In this document: piece by piece, positions 1 to 11,760 of the stretch | Position numbering within the stretch: the first letter of the stretch is position 1 | Layout of the letters: each line of letters opens with the position of its first letter | Assembly (NCBI RefSeq): GCF_040954645.1 | Contig: NC_092807.1 | Coordinates: 80,684,017 to 80,748,016 of the forward strand | Direction: 5' to 3' | Length of the DNA stretch: 64,000 nt | Origin: Diabrotica undecimpunctata | Taxonomy: Eukaryota; Arthropoda; Insecta; Coleoptera; Chrysomelidae | Program-made: the position numbers and the translations under genes | The notes under the pieces: generated by a model | Databases searched by the model: none | The model's input: only the letters and a program-made list of their open reading frames with translations | Told to the model about the DNA's origin: nothing

Positions 1-145
1 TTTCTCAGTTATTTACGTTGTCTTAATGCCCTATAGGGGTGTAGAGTTGTGTTATAGAGGTAGCACCTTTTATCGGAACGACCACATCGAGCGTCATAGA
101 GGGGAGATGGTTCTTGATAACTGGTCCTCATAAGACAACTAACTC

Positions 146-1098
146 TCACTTATGGCTCCACTGTTCGTTTATAATAGTTCCCAGGTAGCAATACTGTTTT
201 ACTCGCTCTATCTGCGTCCCAATAATGTATAGATGAGCCTCATTTATATTCTCCTTGCTGATAATCATTTGTTTTGTTTTGTGAGTATTAATGTTTAGTC
301 CGTACTGTTGACTGTACTCGTTTATTCTGTCCATTAGCCTCTGAAGTCCCTCTAAACTATCTGCTATCACCATGATGTCGTCGGCATATCTAACATTGTT
401 TACTCTTTCACCATTTAGAAGGATGCCTTCGTCTATTCCGTAAAGAGCCTCGTTAAAAATTTTCTCTGAGTACATATGAAATATCAACGGCGATAGGATA
501 CATCCCTGTCTAACTCCACGTAGTATTTTTATGTGATCTGTTTCTTCTCCGTTAATTTTCATGTATGCGGTCTGATTCCAGTATAGTTCTGAAATTATTC
601 TGAGGTCTTTGTCATCCAGGTCTGCTTCTTTTAAAATGTTTATCATCTTTTGATGTTGAACTCTGTCAAATGCCTTTTCATAGTCGATCAAGCACGCGTA
701 TACGTCGCAGTTAACGTCCCTGCATCTCTGAACCAGTACCTGTACTCCGAAAAGTGCCTCTCTGGTACCCACTGCGTTAATGAAGCCGAACTGTCTGTCC
801 GATATTTGTTCCTCGCACTTCTTATAAATTCTTCCATGGATGACTTTAAGAAACAGTTTCAACATGTGGCTCATTAGGCTGATTGTTCGATATTCTTCGC
901 ACTGTTTAGCCCCCTGTTTTTTAGGTATCGCTATGAATTCTGATTCTAGCCATTTATCAGGGATGATTCCTGTATTGTATATTTTATTGAAGACAGCCGT
1001 GGTCCAATTTATTCCTTCTTCCTCCAAAAGTTTTAAAAATTCAGCTTCGATATTATCAGGCCCTACAGCTTTCCTGCTTTTCATCCGTTTTTTTCGAT
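146..1098 (-). pseudogene. LINE reverse transcriptase fragment
   Basis: A 312-residue open frame reads as the reverse transcriptase core of a non-LTR retrotransposon. Motif A (DYEKAFDRV) is near residues 134-142, motif B (GVRQGCILSP) near 190-199 and the catalytic YADD box at 233-236. The start is an internal Met in the finger domain (KAVGPDNIEAEFLK). Coding similarity continues a few codons upstream to about 1098, where it meets an oppositely oriented LINE. The endonuclease domain, and everything after the thumb (YLGTIINE), is missing, so this is a fragment cut at both ends. The catalytic motifs look intact. It resembles the copy at 1105-3312 but is clearly a different subfamily. I am sure of the RT identity; the clade (RTE/Rex-like versus another) is a guess. 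Confidence 0.85.
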
Positions 1099-1104
1099 TA
1101 TATT

Positions 1105-3312
1105 ATACGAAATCAAATAGATTATATGACCATAAACAACAGATATAAAAACACAATCGAATATGTAAAAACGTATCCAGGAGCAGATATAGGGTCAGAC
1201 CACAATCCAGTAGTGGCACAATTCCGAATAAAACTTAAAAGAGTACAAACACCTAAGCCCAAACACGTAATAGATATCAATCGTTTAAGTGATGAAACAA
1301 TTAAACATCAGGTAGAAACAAGCATTCAGGCAAATCTTAAAAAACTTAAAAAGACTTAGAAGATACCAGAACTAAACATTAATAAACACTGGGCCATTAT
1401 TAAAAAGAACGTGCTGGAGCCCGCTAAAAATATTCTGAAGAGAGAAAAACCAAAGAAACAGAAAGAATGGAAGGGTGACGAAATTTTGTTATTGATGAAT
1501 TCTCGAAGACTATCGAAAGTCAAAAATTAAGAACAGTATAAGCAAATTAACACAGATCAAAAGAAAAATCCGCAACGCTAAAAAAAATGGCTACAAGACA
1601 AATGTAAGGAGATTAAAAACTTGGAAGCCAAATATGATTCGTTCTATCTTCACAAGAAAGTTAAAGAAATGATCAACAATAGAAACAGGAAGCAGACAGT
1701 ACTTATAGACCAACAAGGGAACATGATAATGGAAACAGAGAAGAAACTAAAACATTGGCAGACATACATAGAAGAACTGTTTGACGATCAAAGGCAGCCA
1801 ACTTGTGATAATTTTCTAGAGGAGACGGGTTCAGAAATAAGCAAAGAAACAGTACAAGAAGTACAAGAAGAACAAGCAAGCGGTGAAGTCATCAAAGAAA
1901 AGCAAAGCTCCAGGACCAGATGAGCTACCAGCGGATATACTAAAGTTGATAGACGAAGATCGAATCCACTTGTTAGTAGACTTATTTAACAAGATTTATG
2001 AAAACAGTATAATTCCTGAAGAATGGCTAAGATCAACGTTTGTCCCTCTTCCCAAGAAGGCACATGCTAAGCAGTGCAGTGATCATCGCACGATTAGTCT
2101 GATGAGCCACGCCTTAAAAATATTCCTCAAAATAATTCACAATAGAATTTACAGAAAATTAGAAGAAGATATCGGAGAAACTCAGTTTGGATTCCGGGAG
2201 GGATATGGAACTCGCGAAGCATTATTTGCCTTTAACATCTTGACATAGAGGTGTTTGGATGTGAATCAAGATGTATTTGCTTGTTTCATTGATTACAAGG
2301 CGTTTGATAACGTCAAGCATGACCAACTTCTAGAGATCTTGGAAGCTAAACAGGTAGACACTGGCGATATAAGAATTATATCTACTCTGTACTATAATCA
2401 GAAAGCAGTCGCACGCATCGAAAATAGCACAACAAATGAAATTCAAATTAAAAAAGGAGTTAAACCGGGATGTGTGCTGTCACCAATGCTATTTAATCTC
2501 TATTCGGAAGAAATTATGAAGAAAGCATTGGAGGAAGAAGAGATTGGGATAAAGGTTAACAGCCAACCAATTAATAATATTAGTTACGCAGATGATACGG
2601 TTTTAATGGCGGGGACAGTAGAAGACCTGCAAGCCATTTTAAAGAAGGTAGTCACAGCTAGTGAAGAGAAAGGGTTAGCAATGAACGTCAATAAGACGTG
2701 CACAAATACAAATATTTGGGAACAAGCGTTAATAACAACAATGTCATCACAGAAGAAATAAAAACTAGAGTTGGAAAGGCTCGAGCTGCTTTTGTTAATA
2801 TGAAGGACATTATGGGAAGTCATGAAAATGAGAAAACTTAAATCTGAAAATGAGATTGGTTAGATGCTACATCTTCTCGATACTGCTCTACGGAGTAGAG
2901 ACTTGGACTTTAAACAAGAGCAATATTGATAAACTAAAGGCCTTCGAATTGTGGATACACAGAAGAATTTTGAAAATACCTTGGACAGAAAAAGTAACAA
3001 ATAGTGAAGTTCTTCGAAGAATGAACAAAGAACGGGAGCTGTTGATCACCTCACCATCAAGAGAAGAAAGTTGGAATATTTTGGTCATGTGATGAGAGGG
3101 AAAAAGTACCGATTGCTCCAGTTAATTATCCAAGGAAAGATTCAGGACAAACGAAGCGTGGGGAGACGTCGTATATCTTGGCTGTGCAATTTAAGAGACT
3201 GGTTCCAGTGCACATCTAACCAATTATTTAGAGCAACAGCTTCAAAGATACGAATAGCAATGATGATTGCCAAACTCCGTAGCGGAGAGGGCACTTGAAG
3301 AATAAGAAAAAG
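1105..3312 (+). pseudogene. LINE ORF2 remnant (endonuclease end, RT, C-terminal region)
   Basis: Successive plus-strand frames spell one LINE ORF2. The C-terminal end of an APE-type endonuclease (GADIGSDHNPVVA) lies at 1109-1215. A charged linker follows to about 1900. The RT spans 1900-2760, with GTREALFAFN, FIDYKAFDNV (one residue lost in motif A), GVKPGCVLSP and SYADDTVLMA. A C-terminal region follows at 2850-3298 (LYGVETWTL, then GRRRISWLCNLRDWF). Stops and frameshifts occur near 1357, 1900, 2248, 2760, 2840 and 3092, so no functional protein is possible. The 3' end is a GAA-rich tail after GGGCACTTGAAGAA, as in the copies at 21,230 and 53,646. The element is 5'-truncated within the endonuclease. 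Confidence 0.85.
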
Positions 3313-3324
3313 AATGCCCTATAG

Positions 3325-3729
3325 TCACATAAATTGACGTCTTGATGTACGTCAAAATTTAGGCAATATCAATTTAATCAAGTCATTACCCACGCTTTCT
3401 ATCCAAATTTTATTGGCTTACCGCAAATATATTGTTTGCATTCATTACGACCAAAGTAAGGCATTACCAATTTTTTATAGAAATCTAGGTTTTATTGGGT
3501 GCAACTTTATATTTAATGTGTAATGAAAGATTTATTCTTGACCAATTTATCATTTCCCGGAAGATGGTTGTTGTTTGGAGCCTGAATAAATAAATATCAT
3601 AAGATTATCTCTTCAAATCTATTGCTTCCCATAAATTGCGGTACTAAAATATTTTGATTTTTCGAAGTAGCATAATTCGTTGATTGTCTTATAAACAATA
3701 AATGTTAATTTTTCATATTTTTCATGCTT
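3325..3729. other. No recognisable feature
   Basis: AT-rich sequence between the LINE 3' end and piggyBac copy 1. I see no coding frame, tail or repeat here. Confidence 0.5.
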
Positions 3730-3839
3730 TTAACCTTCCACTGCACGCATGCGGACTGACAGCCCGCGTTTAGAATTTCTCACACAACTCCCACTATTGT
3801 AGTGAAAGCATATCCTGTCACAGAAACATTTTTTATTGG

Positions 3840-4475
3840 CAAAAACAAATCTACTTAGTGGAAAAAAGACGCATCATCAAAGATTGTTAAAACCAGATCT
3901 GCAAATTTATTAAAACATTTGCATATTGCTTTAACTGCAGATAATTATTCTCATGAAAAAAATACATCAACTACGAACATGTACGAGCTTCAAGCACTCT
4001 TTGGATTGTTGTACTTAACCGGCGCCGGCGTCTTAAAATCAAGTAGCTTAAATTTACGAGACTTATACGATACCCAAGGAACAGGGGGTGGAGTTATTTT
4101 GACTTGTAATGTTTCTAAACAGGTTTAAATTTATTTTACGGCACTTAAGATTCGACAATTCTGAAACTCGCGAAGAACGCAAGCAGCTGAACCAGTTAGT
4201 ACCCATAGCAGCCTTCGTTACCAACTGCAAAACTGCTTACAGTTCTTTTTATTTAGTTACAGTGTATAAGAAACTGTAAGCGTTTCGATGGCGTTGCTCA
4301 TTTAGGTAATATATTATAAATAAACCCAATAAATACGAGATTAACATTTTCGCCCTAGTTGATGCTAAGTGTTACTATACTTCAAATCTTAAAGTCTATG
4401 TAGGGCAACAATTTATATGTAAATCCATATATGGATCAGGAAGGAATATTACCACCGATAACTGGTTCGCAAGTA
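3840..4475 (+). pseudogene. piggyBac transposase, N-terminal part (decayed)
   Basis: Reads as a DDE_Tnp_1_7 (piggyBac) transposase in broken frames. The clearest open part is 3919-4128 (YELQALFGLLYLTGAG), followed out of frame by LRHLRFDNSETREERKQ near 4135-4190. After an apparent deletion comes ALVDAKCYYTSNLKVYVGQQ near 4345-4410, then SGRNITTDNWFAS at 4436-4475. These are the conserved piggyBac blocks in the right order, but with stops, frameshifts and missing sequence. Coding stops exactly where the Jockey LINE target duplication begins and resumes at 11,031. Confidence 0.82.
4463..4475 (+). repeat. Left target-site duplication of the Jockey LINE
   Basis: TGGTTCGCAAGTA here is repeated exactly at 11,031-11,043. 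Collapsing the two copies rejoins the piggyBac transposase frame. Confidence 0.9.
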
Positions 4476-4682
4476 GTGCAGCGTCAGCCGCTGAACAGTA
4501 CGGACGTGGAGTAGAAGCGACACCTGAAGACCGCCGAGGAGCTGCAGCGTTGAGTCAAAGCCGGACTTATCAGTCTGTGCCGTGAGTGTAAGCAAGGCAA
4601 AGCGAAGCCGTGCTGACAATGGGTCAGACGGTCAAAAAATAAGCTTACCTCCAACGGTTAGGACTTCCACTCCCACGCGAAA

Positions 4683-5877
4683 ATGGATCACCCACGATCC
4701 CCACCCGGTCGAAAGGCCACTCCAAGCCCCAATGGTTATAGTTCGAGCTATAAACTCAACTATAACATCTATGATGCCCTCCTAGAAGACCAGGACATGA
4801 ATTACGAGATCTTAGAAGATCTTGCCACCGAGGACATAGACCAAAGGGACTTCAAACGCCCCAAGACTAAGAAAAAGGGGACAAAAGACCGCGTGGAGGG
4901 AAACCGCGAAAAAGAAGTGTACGTGACGGACGACGATGTACCCCTCGATAAACGAGCCACAACAAAAAGGATGAAACAAAGGAGCAGTGAGGACGAAAAG
5001 TCTGAACTGGCAAAGATGAAGTCGCTATTGAAAGAAAAGGATGCCGAAATAACAGCACTAAAACAGAAAATACAAGAACTGCAGGATACGATAGTAGCCT
5101 CGCAAAGAACACTAATTGGCCACATTGACTCAAAGTTCCAAGAACTTAGCAATGAAAAAGAAAACACAAAACCTAAGAAGCCAACAGAAACGGCTCCAAA
5201 TGAGAGCAGCAAAGAAGATACCTGGGAAATCCAGGCCAAAAAGGCGTTAAAATCTGAAAAGTCTACGGGAACGATCCCAAAGACAAAAGCTACCACAGAG
5301 AAATCCACGGGAACAATCCCAAAGACAAAAACGACCACAGAGAAGACAAAAAAGAGATCACAAGAAGAAGAACCCAAAAACAGCAAGAAGAAGGTCGTGA
5401 AGGAAGACTGCCCTCCGCTAGTGACCCCTAGTGCAACAGCACCAGAGAGTCATCAGGAAAGAGATGCGCACACTACCTCCTCCGACTCAATGTTAAGCAC
5501 AAGCAATGGAAACCGACGGAGAGCTCACTACAAAACAAGATAAACCAACGTGGAAGCCAAAGCTGCCTGTAATTAAAAAACAGAGCGTCAGCCAGACAGG
5601 AGCAATATTAGACATTGTTCGGAAAAATAAGGTGATATTGTCGAATAGACTATCGAGAAGCGGACGAGAAACTTTAATCCAAGCGAAAAGTCCAGAAGAT
5701 TACAGGACTATGGTAAAAATCATTGAGGAGTATATTCAAAAAACACCTATACAATGGATTGCCTTCCCACTAGAGGAAGATATAAAACCAAGAATGGTTT
5801 TAAGAGGACTACCTCCAAATATACATATTACAGAAATGTTTAATACTCTCAAAGAAGAGTATGATATTCCATCTTGA
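4683..5877 (+). pseudogene. Jockey LINE ORF1 (gag-like RNA-binding protein), broken
   Basis: Two overlapping frames, 4683-5543 (286 residues) and 5506-5877 (123 residues), form the ORF1 protein that coats LINE RNA. The first part is acidic then lysine-rich, with a predicted coiled coil near residues 105-155 (KSLLKEKDAEITALKQKIQE). It then has a 13-residue unit in tandem (KSTGTIPKTK plus TTTEK or ATTEK). The second part is the globular region typical of Jockey-clade ORF1 proteins (IQWIAFPLEEDIKPRMVLRGLPPNIH). A frameshift separates the halves and a stop cuts it at 5877. No CCHC zinc knuckles follow, so the C-terminus has been lost. The true start is uncertain; a second frame starting at 4582 could be the original N-terminus. 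Confidence 0.75.
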
Positions 5878-6009
5878 CTATGAAATATGAAGTAAGAGTA
5901 TGATGACCATCTTGATTTCGAAACAACAGCAAGACAGACTAGTGAACGCAGTTAAGGAACTGGTCACTAGAATTGTCCATAAGCCGATCGCAGACATAAA
6001 GCTAGCACT

Positions 6010-8354
6010 GAACTAGTGCAAGCAAATAGGGGATACTTGAGGATAGGCTCCTGGAACCCAGGAGGACTAAGGACCAACCAGAATATACTGGACGAACTTG
6101 GCAATAGATATGAAATGGATGTCGTAGCAATACAGGAAACAAAACTCAGGAACAACATCAACATCAAGTTTGCGGGCTACGACATATACAGGAACGATAA
6201 CACAGCAAGATCAGGTGGCACAGCAATATTAGTGAAAAAAGGCATTGGTCATATCAAAATTCTAACACCACAACTAAATACTATGCAAGCCACAATAGTA
6301 AGAATACAAATGAGGCAAGGAGAATTCAGAATTACCTCTGCCTACGTAAGACCACAAGATCTACTGATCGAAGATGACCTAAATACGTTACTAAACGACG
6401 AACCCTTAATTATAATAGGAGACCTAAATGCAAGATCCCCAAACTGAAACGACAGAGCTTCGAACAGAAATAGAAGACTACTAAACACATACTTAGAAAA
6501 CAATGACGACGTTATGGCAATGGGCCCTACAGACCCAACACACTACCCAGGAATGGACTTCCTACCCACATAGACATTGTAGTAGCAAGAAACCTAGGAC
6601 TACAAACAGAACTACAAACATTAAACGAAGACTCAACGAACCACAACCCCATCCTGTTAGAACTAGGAACGTGGGAAGAGAAAAGTAAAATCAAAAGGGT
6701 TAAAAAGAAAACAAAGTGGATGAACTTCAAAAGACTCGTGAACACTGAAATAAATATAGTTCCAGTGAGAGGCAACCCACGAGAAATAGAGTCCTAGAGT
6801 TCGAAAACATCATCCAACAAGCATTCAGTAACAGCACTACAGAAAAGGAAGTAGAAATTCCCAAGGGAAGATTTAAGGATATACGGCAAGAAATAAAAGA
6901 TTTGATAAGGGAAAAGAACAGAGCAAAGAAGACAGCAAGAAGGATAAGGAACCAGGCGGACAAAAAAAGAGCAAATAGGTTAAACAGAGAGGTCAAAACA
7001 GCACTACAGCAACACCGTAATGAAAGCTGGGAAAACCACATAAGAGATATGGAGAAACAAGGACCAAATATGCAAAATATTTGGAGGCTTCAGAGGATAC
7101 TGAGAAATGGCCGAAAGCCAATCTCTTCATTACATGGAGAAAACGGAATAGTCTACACTATAGTGGAAAAAGCAGAGGTAAGGAAGAGTACTCTCGAGAG
7201 AAAGTATAAGTATATATAAGTTTACATTAAATTACCACCCAGACGAGGACATCGACTTCATAGAAGAAGTCGAAAGATAAAGAGAAAGACCCGAAAATCC
7301 AAACAAAATCATCCCTCCTACATCACCGGAGGAGTTAAACGAGATAATTAAAAACAGCTCGCCGAAAAAGGCACATGGTCCAGATCAAATAACGAACAGG
7401 GCTCTAAAATACTTACCAGCAAGAACCATAGTATATTTAACAAATATAATTAATGCGATGCTAAGATTCAAGAAATTCCCGAACAGATGGAAAGAGGCCC
7501 ATGTCATAATGTTACCAAAGCCCGGAAAAACAGCACATTCCCGCAAAACTACAGGCCAATAAGCTTGCTAACCGCAATCAGCAAGATTGTAGAGAGAGTA
7601 ATACTCAGCAGACTCCAAGCTGAACAAGTCCTATCCGAACTCGGGAACCAGGAGGCTGGAGTGCCACAGGGAGCGGTACTGTCACCTCTACTGTACACTA
7701 TATACACAGCAGACATACCTATAACACCAGGTACATTAATAAGCCTCTATGCCGACGACACAGCGATAGCGGCTAAACATAGAAATGTAGACATAGCGGT
7801 AAACAACTTTCAAACAGCCTAGATGACATAAGATGACATAGATGACATAAGAATGGAGTTTAAAATGGAAAATCGCTATAAACTCCGAAAAGACACAGGC
7901 TGTACTTTTCAAAAAGAGGCACCAACAACCAGAAGAACAGGTGACTGTGCAAGACAATCCCATCTAGTGATAAAGCGAAGCAAAATACCTCGGAGTAATC
8001 ATGGACAAAGGCTTAATATTTAGTAAACACGTAGACGCTACATTACAAAAAGCCAACATGGCAAGAGCATCAATAAGAAGCCTAGCAGAATGAAAAAGCA
8101 AACTCAGAATAAAAACCAAAATAATATTAATAAATAGTATAATTTTTCCTATACTAACATATGCATCTCTCATATGGAGACACATATGTAACACAACAAA
8201 AAAGAAAATACAAGCGGCACATAACAGCAGCCTAAGACAAGCAGTCAACGTACCGAGATACGTTGCAGAAAGATTCCTCTTCAGAGATTTACAACAAATT
8301 AGAGTGACAGATATAATGAAGGAAAAAGCAAGGACAAAGTTCGCGGAGATAGAG
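6010..8354 (+). pseudogene. Jockey LINE ORF2: endonuclease and reverse transcriptase, decayed
   Basis: The APE-type endonuclease opens at 6016 (LRIGSWNPGGLRTNQ, AIQETKLR, GDLNARSPN), reaches a TGA in place of an expected Trp at 6445-6447, and continues out of frame to about 6690 (TNHNPILLEL). RT follows: PKKAHGPDQI near 7360, LPKPGK and NYRPISLL near 7515-7570, then VPQGAVLSPLLY and SLYADDTAIAA to 7822. The stretch between LSELGNQ and EAGVPQG is missing about 100 residues, including RT motif A with its catalytic Asp, so this copy could not polymerise. Thumb and C-terminal sequence continues in broken frames to 8354 (TYASLIWRHICNTTKKK, RFLFRDLQQIRVTDI) and resumes at 10,185. Confidence 0.82.
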
Positions 8355-10184
8355 TGTAACCTCGGAAACCTTTTTTGGATGGTGCTAGAAAGGTCACCAA
8401 TGGAGACCCTGCGGACGGCAACCATGTGGTTGGTGGAGAGCGAGTCGTGGGTTCGAAACTAGCTTTTGGAACCGGGAATGGGTCCAACGGACGAAATAAG
8501 TAAAGATATGACAGGATAAGACGTACCGAAAATATACCGAAATAAACAAAAAGATAGATGGGTAAAATTACCAAAGATAAGATAAGATAGGAACAGGGCG
8601 CCACTTATTTTTTTGGGTTTAAGGAGAAAATTAAAAAACTTTAGAAAAGAAAAAAGATAAGGAAAAATATTTTGGTTCTGAGACCAAATCCAAGGAAAGA
8701 TACCAAAAGTTAATTATTAAATAAATTTGATCAACACACTATATAAACAAATAATAAATATATTATGTGGACTCCGTCCACCTACTTACCTACGAAACTT
8801 AATCAGCCTGATCTTTCTCCTGGTCAAAGGTATAATAATATTTGAAGGTAAGAAGCAAATATTCAAAGTTATTGTGTTATCAGGAAACTTGTTAGGGGTC
8901 GTTAAATAAAATTCATACATAAAACAAAAACAATATATTCAGCAACACAATTATATAGGCGGCTGAATGTACACTCAAGTAATAAAAATTCACCATCAAT
9001 TATTAAATGGTGGTATGCATATAAAAAATAAACAGTATTATGATTGATAGATACCTTTACAAATACAATATAATGGAATCATACATAAATTAAATTATCA
9101 GCGAAGAGAGTCTGATCCTATATAAAAATATTCAACTAAAGCTGATTAAAGAAAGTCTCTCTTTGCTGTTTAATGGGCATATCTCAGATACTAGGTATAG
9201 TAAAAAAAATGAATAACAAATAACACAAAGTTAATTAAAGTTAAATTCAAAGAATATGACAAGATTACAGAAATAAAAATTTAACCAACCCGGACTGGTT
9301 AAGTTAATTATCTGTTCGCACTGTTGTTTAATGATTATCGGAGAATTAAATGTTTGTAATTATTATTTATTAGAATTTCTTAGAAGCTGATGGAAAGTTC
9401 GTAAGAAAATATTGAATGTTCTTTAAATTAAATGCAAAAATCAGTAGTTACTCTTAACTACAGGTGAAGACACAGATGAACGTAGATTCGCCCAGATAAT
9501 TGAAGATAATATGATACCATAACCATATCATATTATTCGCCCAGATAATTGAAGATACTATGATTATGATAACTTAGTAAGTACAGTACTTTTCAATGAC
9601 TGCTACACTGCACTGAAGCTACATACCATACTTGTAGCAAGCACTGAAGTTATTTAAATAAAAGGTACTTTATACCAATATTTAATCTAATATGATATTA
9701 GATTAAAAGAACTCAAATATATAAGTGTATATACACGTAGAAAAAAAATAAAGGCACAGAGACGTTAAGGTAACGAGCGTTTTTCCTCTAAGATCGCCCA
9801 ACTAGAAGTAAAGTTCCTCTCTCCAAATTTCACAAACTTCCATCAAAAAAATGAGGGATATCTCCCACGAGGTAAATACGGTACTAGTAACTTGGAACGT
9901 GACGAAAATAAAATCTTCGCAATTAGGCTTTTACACAAAAATTACTATAGACATGCTTTCGACGATATTTAACAGATTTATGAAAAGGAACAGATGCAAA
10001 ACCGGAAAGAGATTAACTAATGATTAACCAAACCGGCGTCTTTAAATAAATAGGTATATTCTTCCGTAATATTTCCGTAGTTTCCAATAAAATTTAAAAA
10101 CCTATTTGCAAATATGACCATGGGCGTATTAGCCACGGCGGTAAAGGGATTATTTAATATATTAACTATAAAAAAAATGTTACA
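8355..10184 (+). mobile_element. LTR-like insertion (candidate solo LTR) inside the Jockey ORF2
   Basis: This 1.83-kb AT-rich, non-coding segment starts TGTAAC and ends GTTACA, the TG...CA inverted termini expected of an LTR. It is flanked by AGAG (8351-8354) and AGAA (10,185-10,188), a near-perfect 4-bp target duplication. Removing it and one flank copy rejoins the Jockey ORF2 C-terminal frame (AEIE to NHPSHILREIMRYD). No coding region is seen inside, so a solo LTR is the simplest reading, but a long non-autonomous DNA element is possible. No second copy exists in the window for comparison. Confidence 0.55.
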
Positions 10185-10699
10185 AGAAAACCATCCTAGT
10201 CACATATTGCGAGAGATCATGAGGTACGACGCTTCCCACAGATGGAAGCACAAGAGACCCAAACAACAAATAGTACAATAAAACCAAACGTACTAGAGAG
10301 AAAATCAGTAAATACACCAGAGAGAAAACAAAACATCAGAGAGAAACCACTACAAAAAACAACAAAAATAATGCACCAAGAAGATAGTTCGTAGATCAAA
10401 AAACTCGTGGACAATCGCAACGTACAGCGTGGACCCAGTTAATTTTAAGTAGATAATTATTATACTAATCTGCACTACTTCTGGTTTTATGTTTCAGGTA
10501 TCCTACAAAAAAATCCAATAAACACACAAAAAATGGCTTCGGCCACCAAAAAAATCAAAAAACTACTAACAAAAACCGGCGCAAGCCACAAAAAAAATAA
10601 CAAAAACCATTAAAAACCCGGGCACGTAGGGCCCAACCCCTTGAGCACCAAGTTGCCGAACTGAGCCTTGCTCATAGCGAAGACTTGAGGCCTAAGTAA
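10185..10699 (+). pseudogene. Jockey LINE ORF2 C-terminal end
   Basis: After the LTR-like insertion the LINE frame resumes (HPSHILREIMRYDASHRWKH near 10,190-10,250). After indels it reaches a typical Jockey C-terminus (RARRAQPLEHQVAELSLAHS) ending at a TAA at 10,697-10,699. A further 330 bp of LINE 3' UTR follows. The middle portion is lysine-rich and out of frame. Confidence 0.75.
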
Positions 10700-11030
10700 G
10701 CAATTTAAATTACGGATAAGCCACAGTAAGATAACAGGATTATAGCGACAATGAGCTGTCCTGAGTTTTGAATTCGGTTAGGAAACCATGTTGGAGTTCT
10801 ATTACCCAGGACTCCTACATGAAAAGCATTTGGCTGATAGTTGTGCCCCTATTGCGCATCAGAGTGCTATAGGGGGAAAAGGGATGGTATGGAGCATTGG
10901 AGCGCGGTGGAGTGACTCCTGTTTTTACTCAAGTTAATATACATCGTTCCAATGAATTGTTACATCCGAACGTAATTCTTAGGTGTAAACATGTCTCACA
11001 GGCTGGGTTTAATTAAATTGCTTGCTTGCT

Positions 11031-11043
11031 TGGTTCGCAAGTA
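11031..11043 (+). repeat. Right target-site duplication of the Jockey LINE
   Basis: Exact copy of the 13-mer TGGTTCGCAAGTA at 4463-4475. The LINE's TTGC tail immediately precedes it. Confidence 0.9.
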
Positions 11044-11760
11044 TGAATCTGTTAGAGTCGTTGTACGCTAAAACGCTGACGTTAGTTGCAATTTGTAAAA
11101 CCAAAACAGAGTTATCACGTGAGTTTGTCAACCCCCCAAGTCGCGGTTAGTTAATAGTAGTTTATTTGGCTTTCGACAAAATGCCACACCTGTGTCCTAC
11201 AAACTCAAGCAAACTAAAAACGTCCTACTGTTATCTAGTCTTCGTTATGATAATAAAATATATGAAGTAACAGGTAAACCCGAAATCATAATGGATTATA
11301 ACAATACTAAAGGGCGTGTTGATACCGTGGACAAGCTGTGTGCTGCCTATAACACTGCAAGAAATACCATGAGATGGCCAATGCTAGTTTTCTATTCGAT
11401 GCGATGCTACATAGGGCAGGTTATAATGCAAATGTCATTTTTCATTACAATAATCTTGATAATGTAACCAGCAGAAGAATTTTTTTACAAAGTTTAGCTA
11501 GACAATTAGTTGATAATCACCTTTGTGCTCATGCTACTCTTTCTTGTTTACCATCATCAATAAAATTAAGAATTACAGAAATGGTTGTATCTAAAGATTA
11601 CCGCCTCCACATGGTGGCCAACAAAGGGGACGCTGCAGTGACTGCGACAGAAAAAAAAACCGTCCGAATAAGTATTCGTGTGTTAAATGTGGAGAATATA
11701 TATGTTTACAACATTGAACAAATATTTGTAATGAATATGTGTAACATGCAAAATAATTAA
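11031..11760 (+). pseudogene. piggyBac transposase, C-terminal part (decayed)
   Basis: Continues the transposase broken at 4475 in frame: WFASMNLLESLYAKTLTLVA near 11,034-11,090, then frameshifts to VSYKLKQTKNVLLLSS at 11,196. The conserved block DYNNTKGRVDTVDKLCAAYN follows at 11,295-11,355, containing the third catalytic Asp region of piggyBac. A frameshift near 11,390 moves to YHYNNLDNVTSRRIFLQSLA. The C-terminal cysteine-rich zinc domain is recognisable in another frame near 11,650-11,720 (KYSCVKCGEYICLQH). At least three frameshifts make it inactive. Confidence 0.85.

Larger units (their letters stand above)
4476..11030 (+). mobile_element. Jockey-clade LINE, near full length, with an internal LTR-like insertion
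   Basis: The element is bounded by a 13-bp target duplication. It starts at GTGCAGCGTCAG, carries ORF1 (4683-5877) and ORF2 (6010-8354, resuming 10,185-10,699) and ends in a short TTGC repeat tail at 11,018-11,030. The ORF1 style and the ORF2 sequence (LPKPGK, NYRPISLL, EAGVPQGAVLSP, SLYADDTAI, and the C-terminal LEHQVAELSLAHSEDLRPK) are typical of the Jockey clade. It is about 4.7 kb once the 1.83-kb insertion at 8355-10,184 is removed. Both ORFs carry stops and indels. Confidence 0.85.

Noticed and set aside
146..3312. Twin-priming product of a single LINE RNA
   Set aside because: Both pieces contain the same RT region and differ in sequence, whereas twin priming gives non-overlapping parts of one RNA.
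4802..5386. 194-codon Ser/Phe-rich minus-strand frame
   Set aside because: Exact shadow of the lysine/glutamate-rich Jockey ORF1 on the other strand.
7964..8425. 153-codon minus-strand frame
   Set aside because: The plus strand here codes the Jockey ORF2 thumb region in the expected order; this is its antisense shadow.
10242..10394. Small 50-residue ORF starting MEAQETQTTN
   Set aside because: It overlaps, in another frame, the Jockey ORF2 C-terminal sequence and has no independent support.
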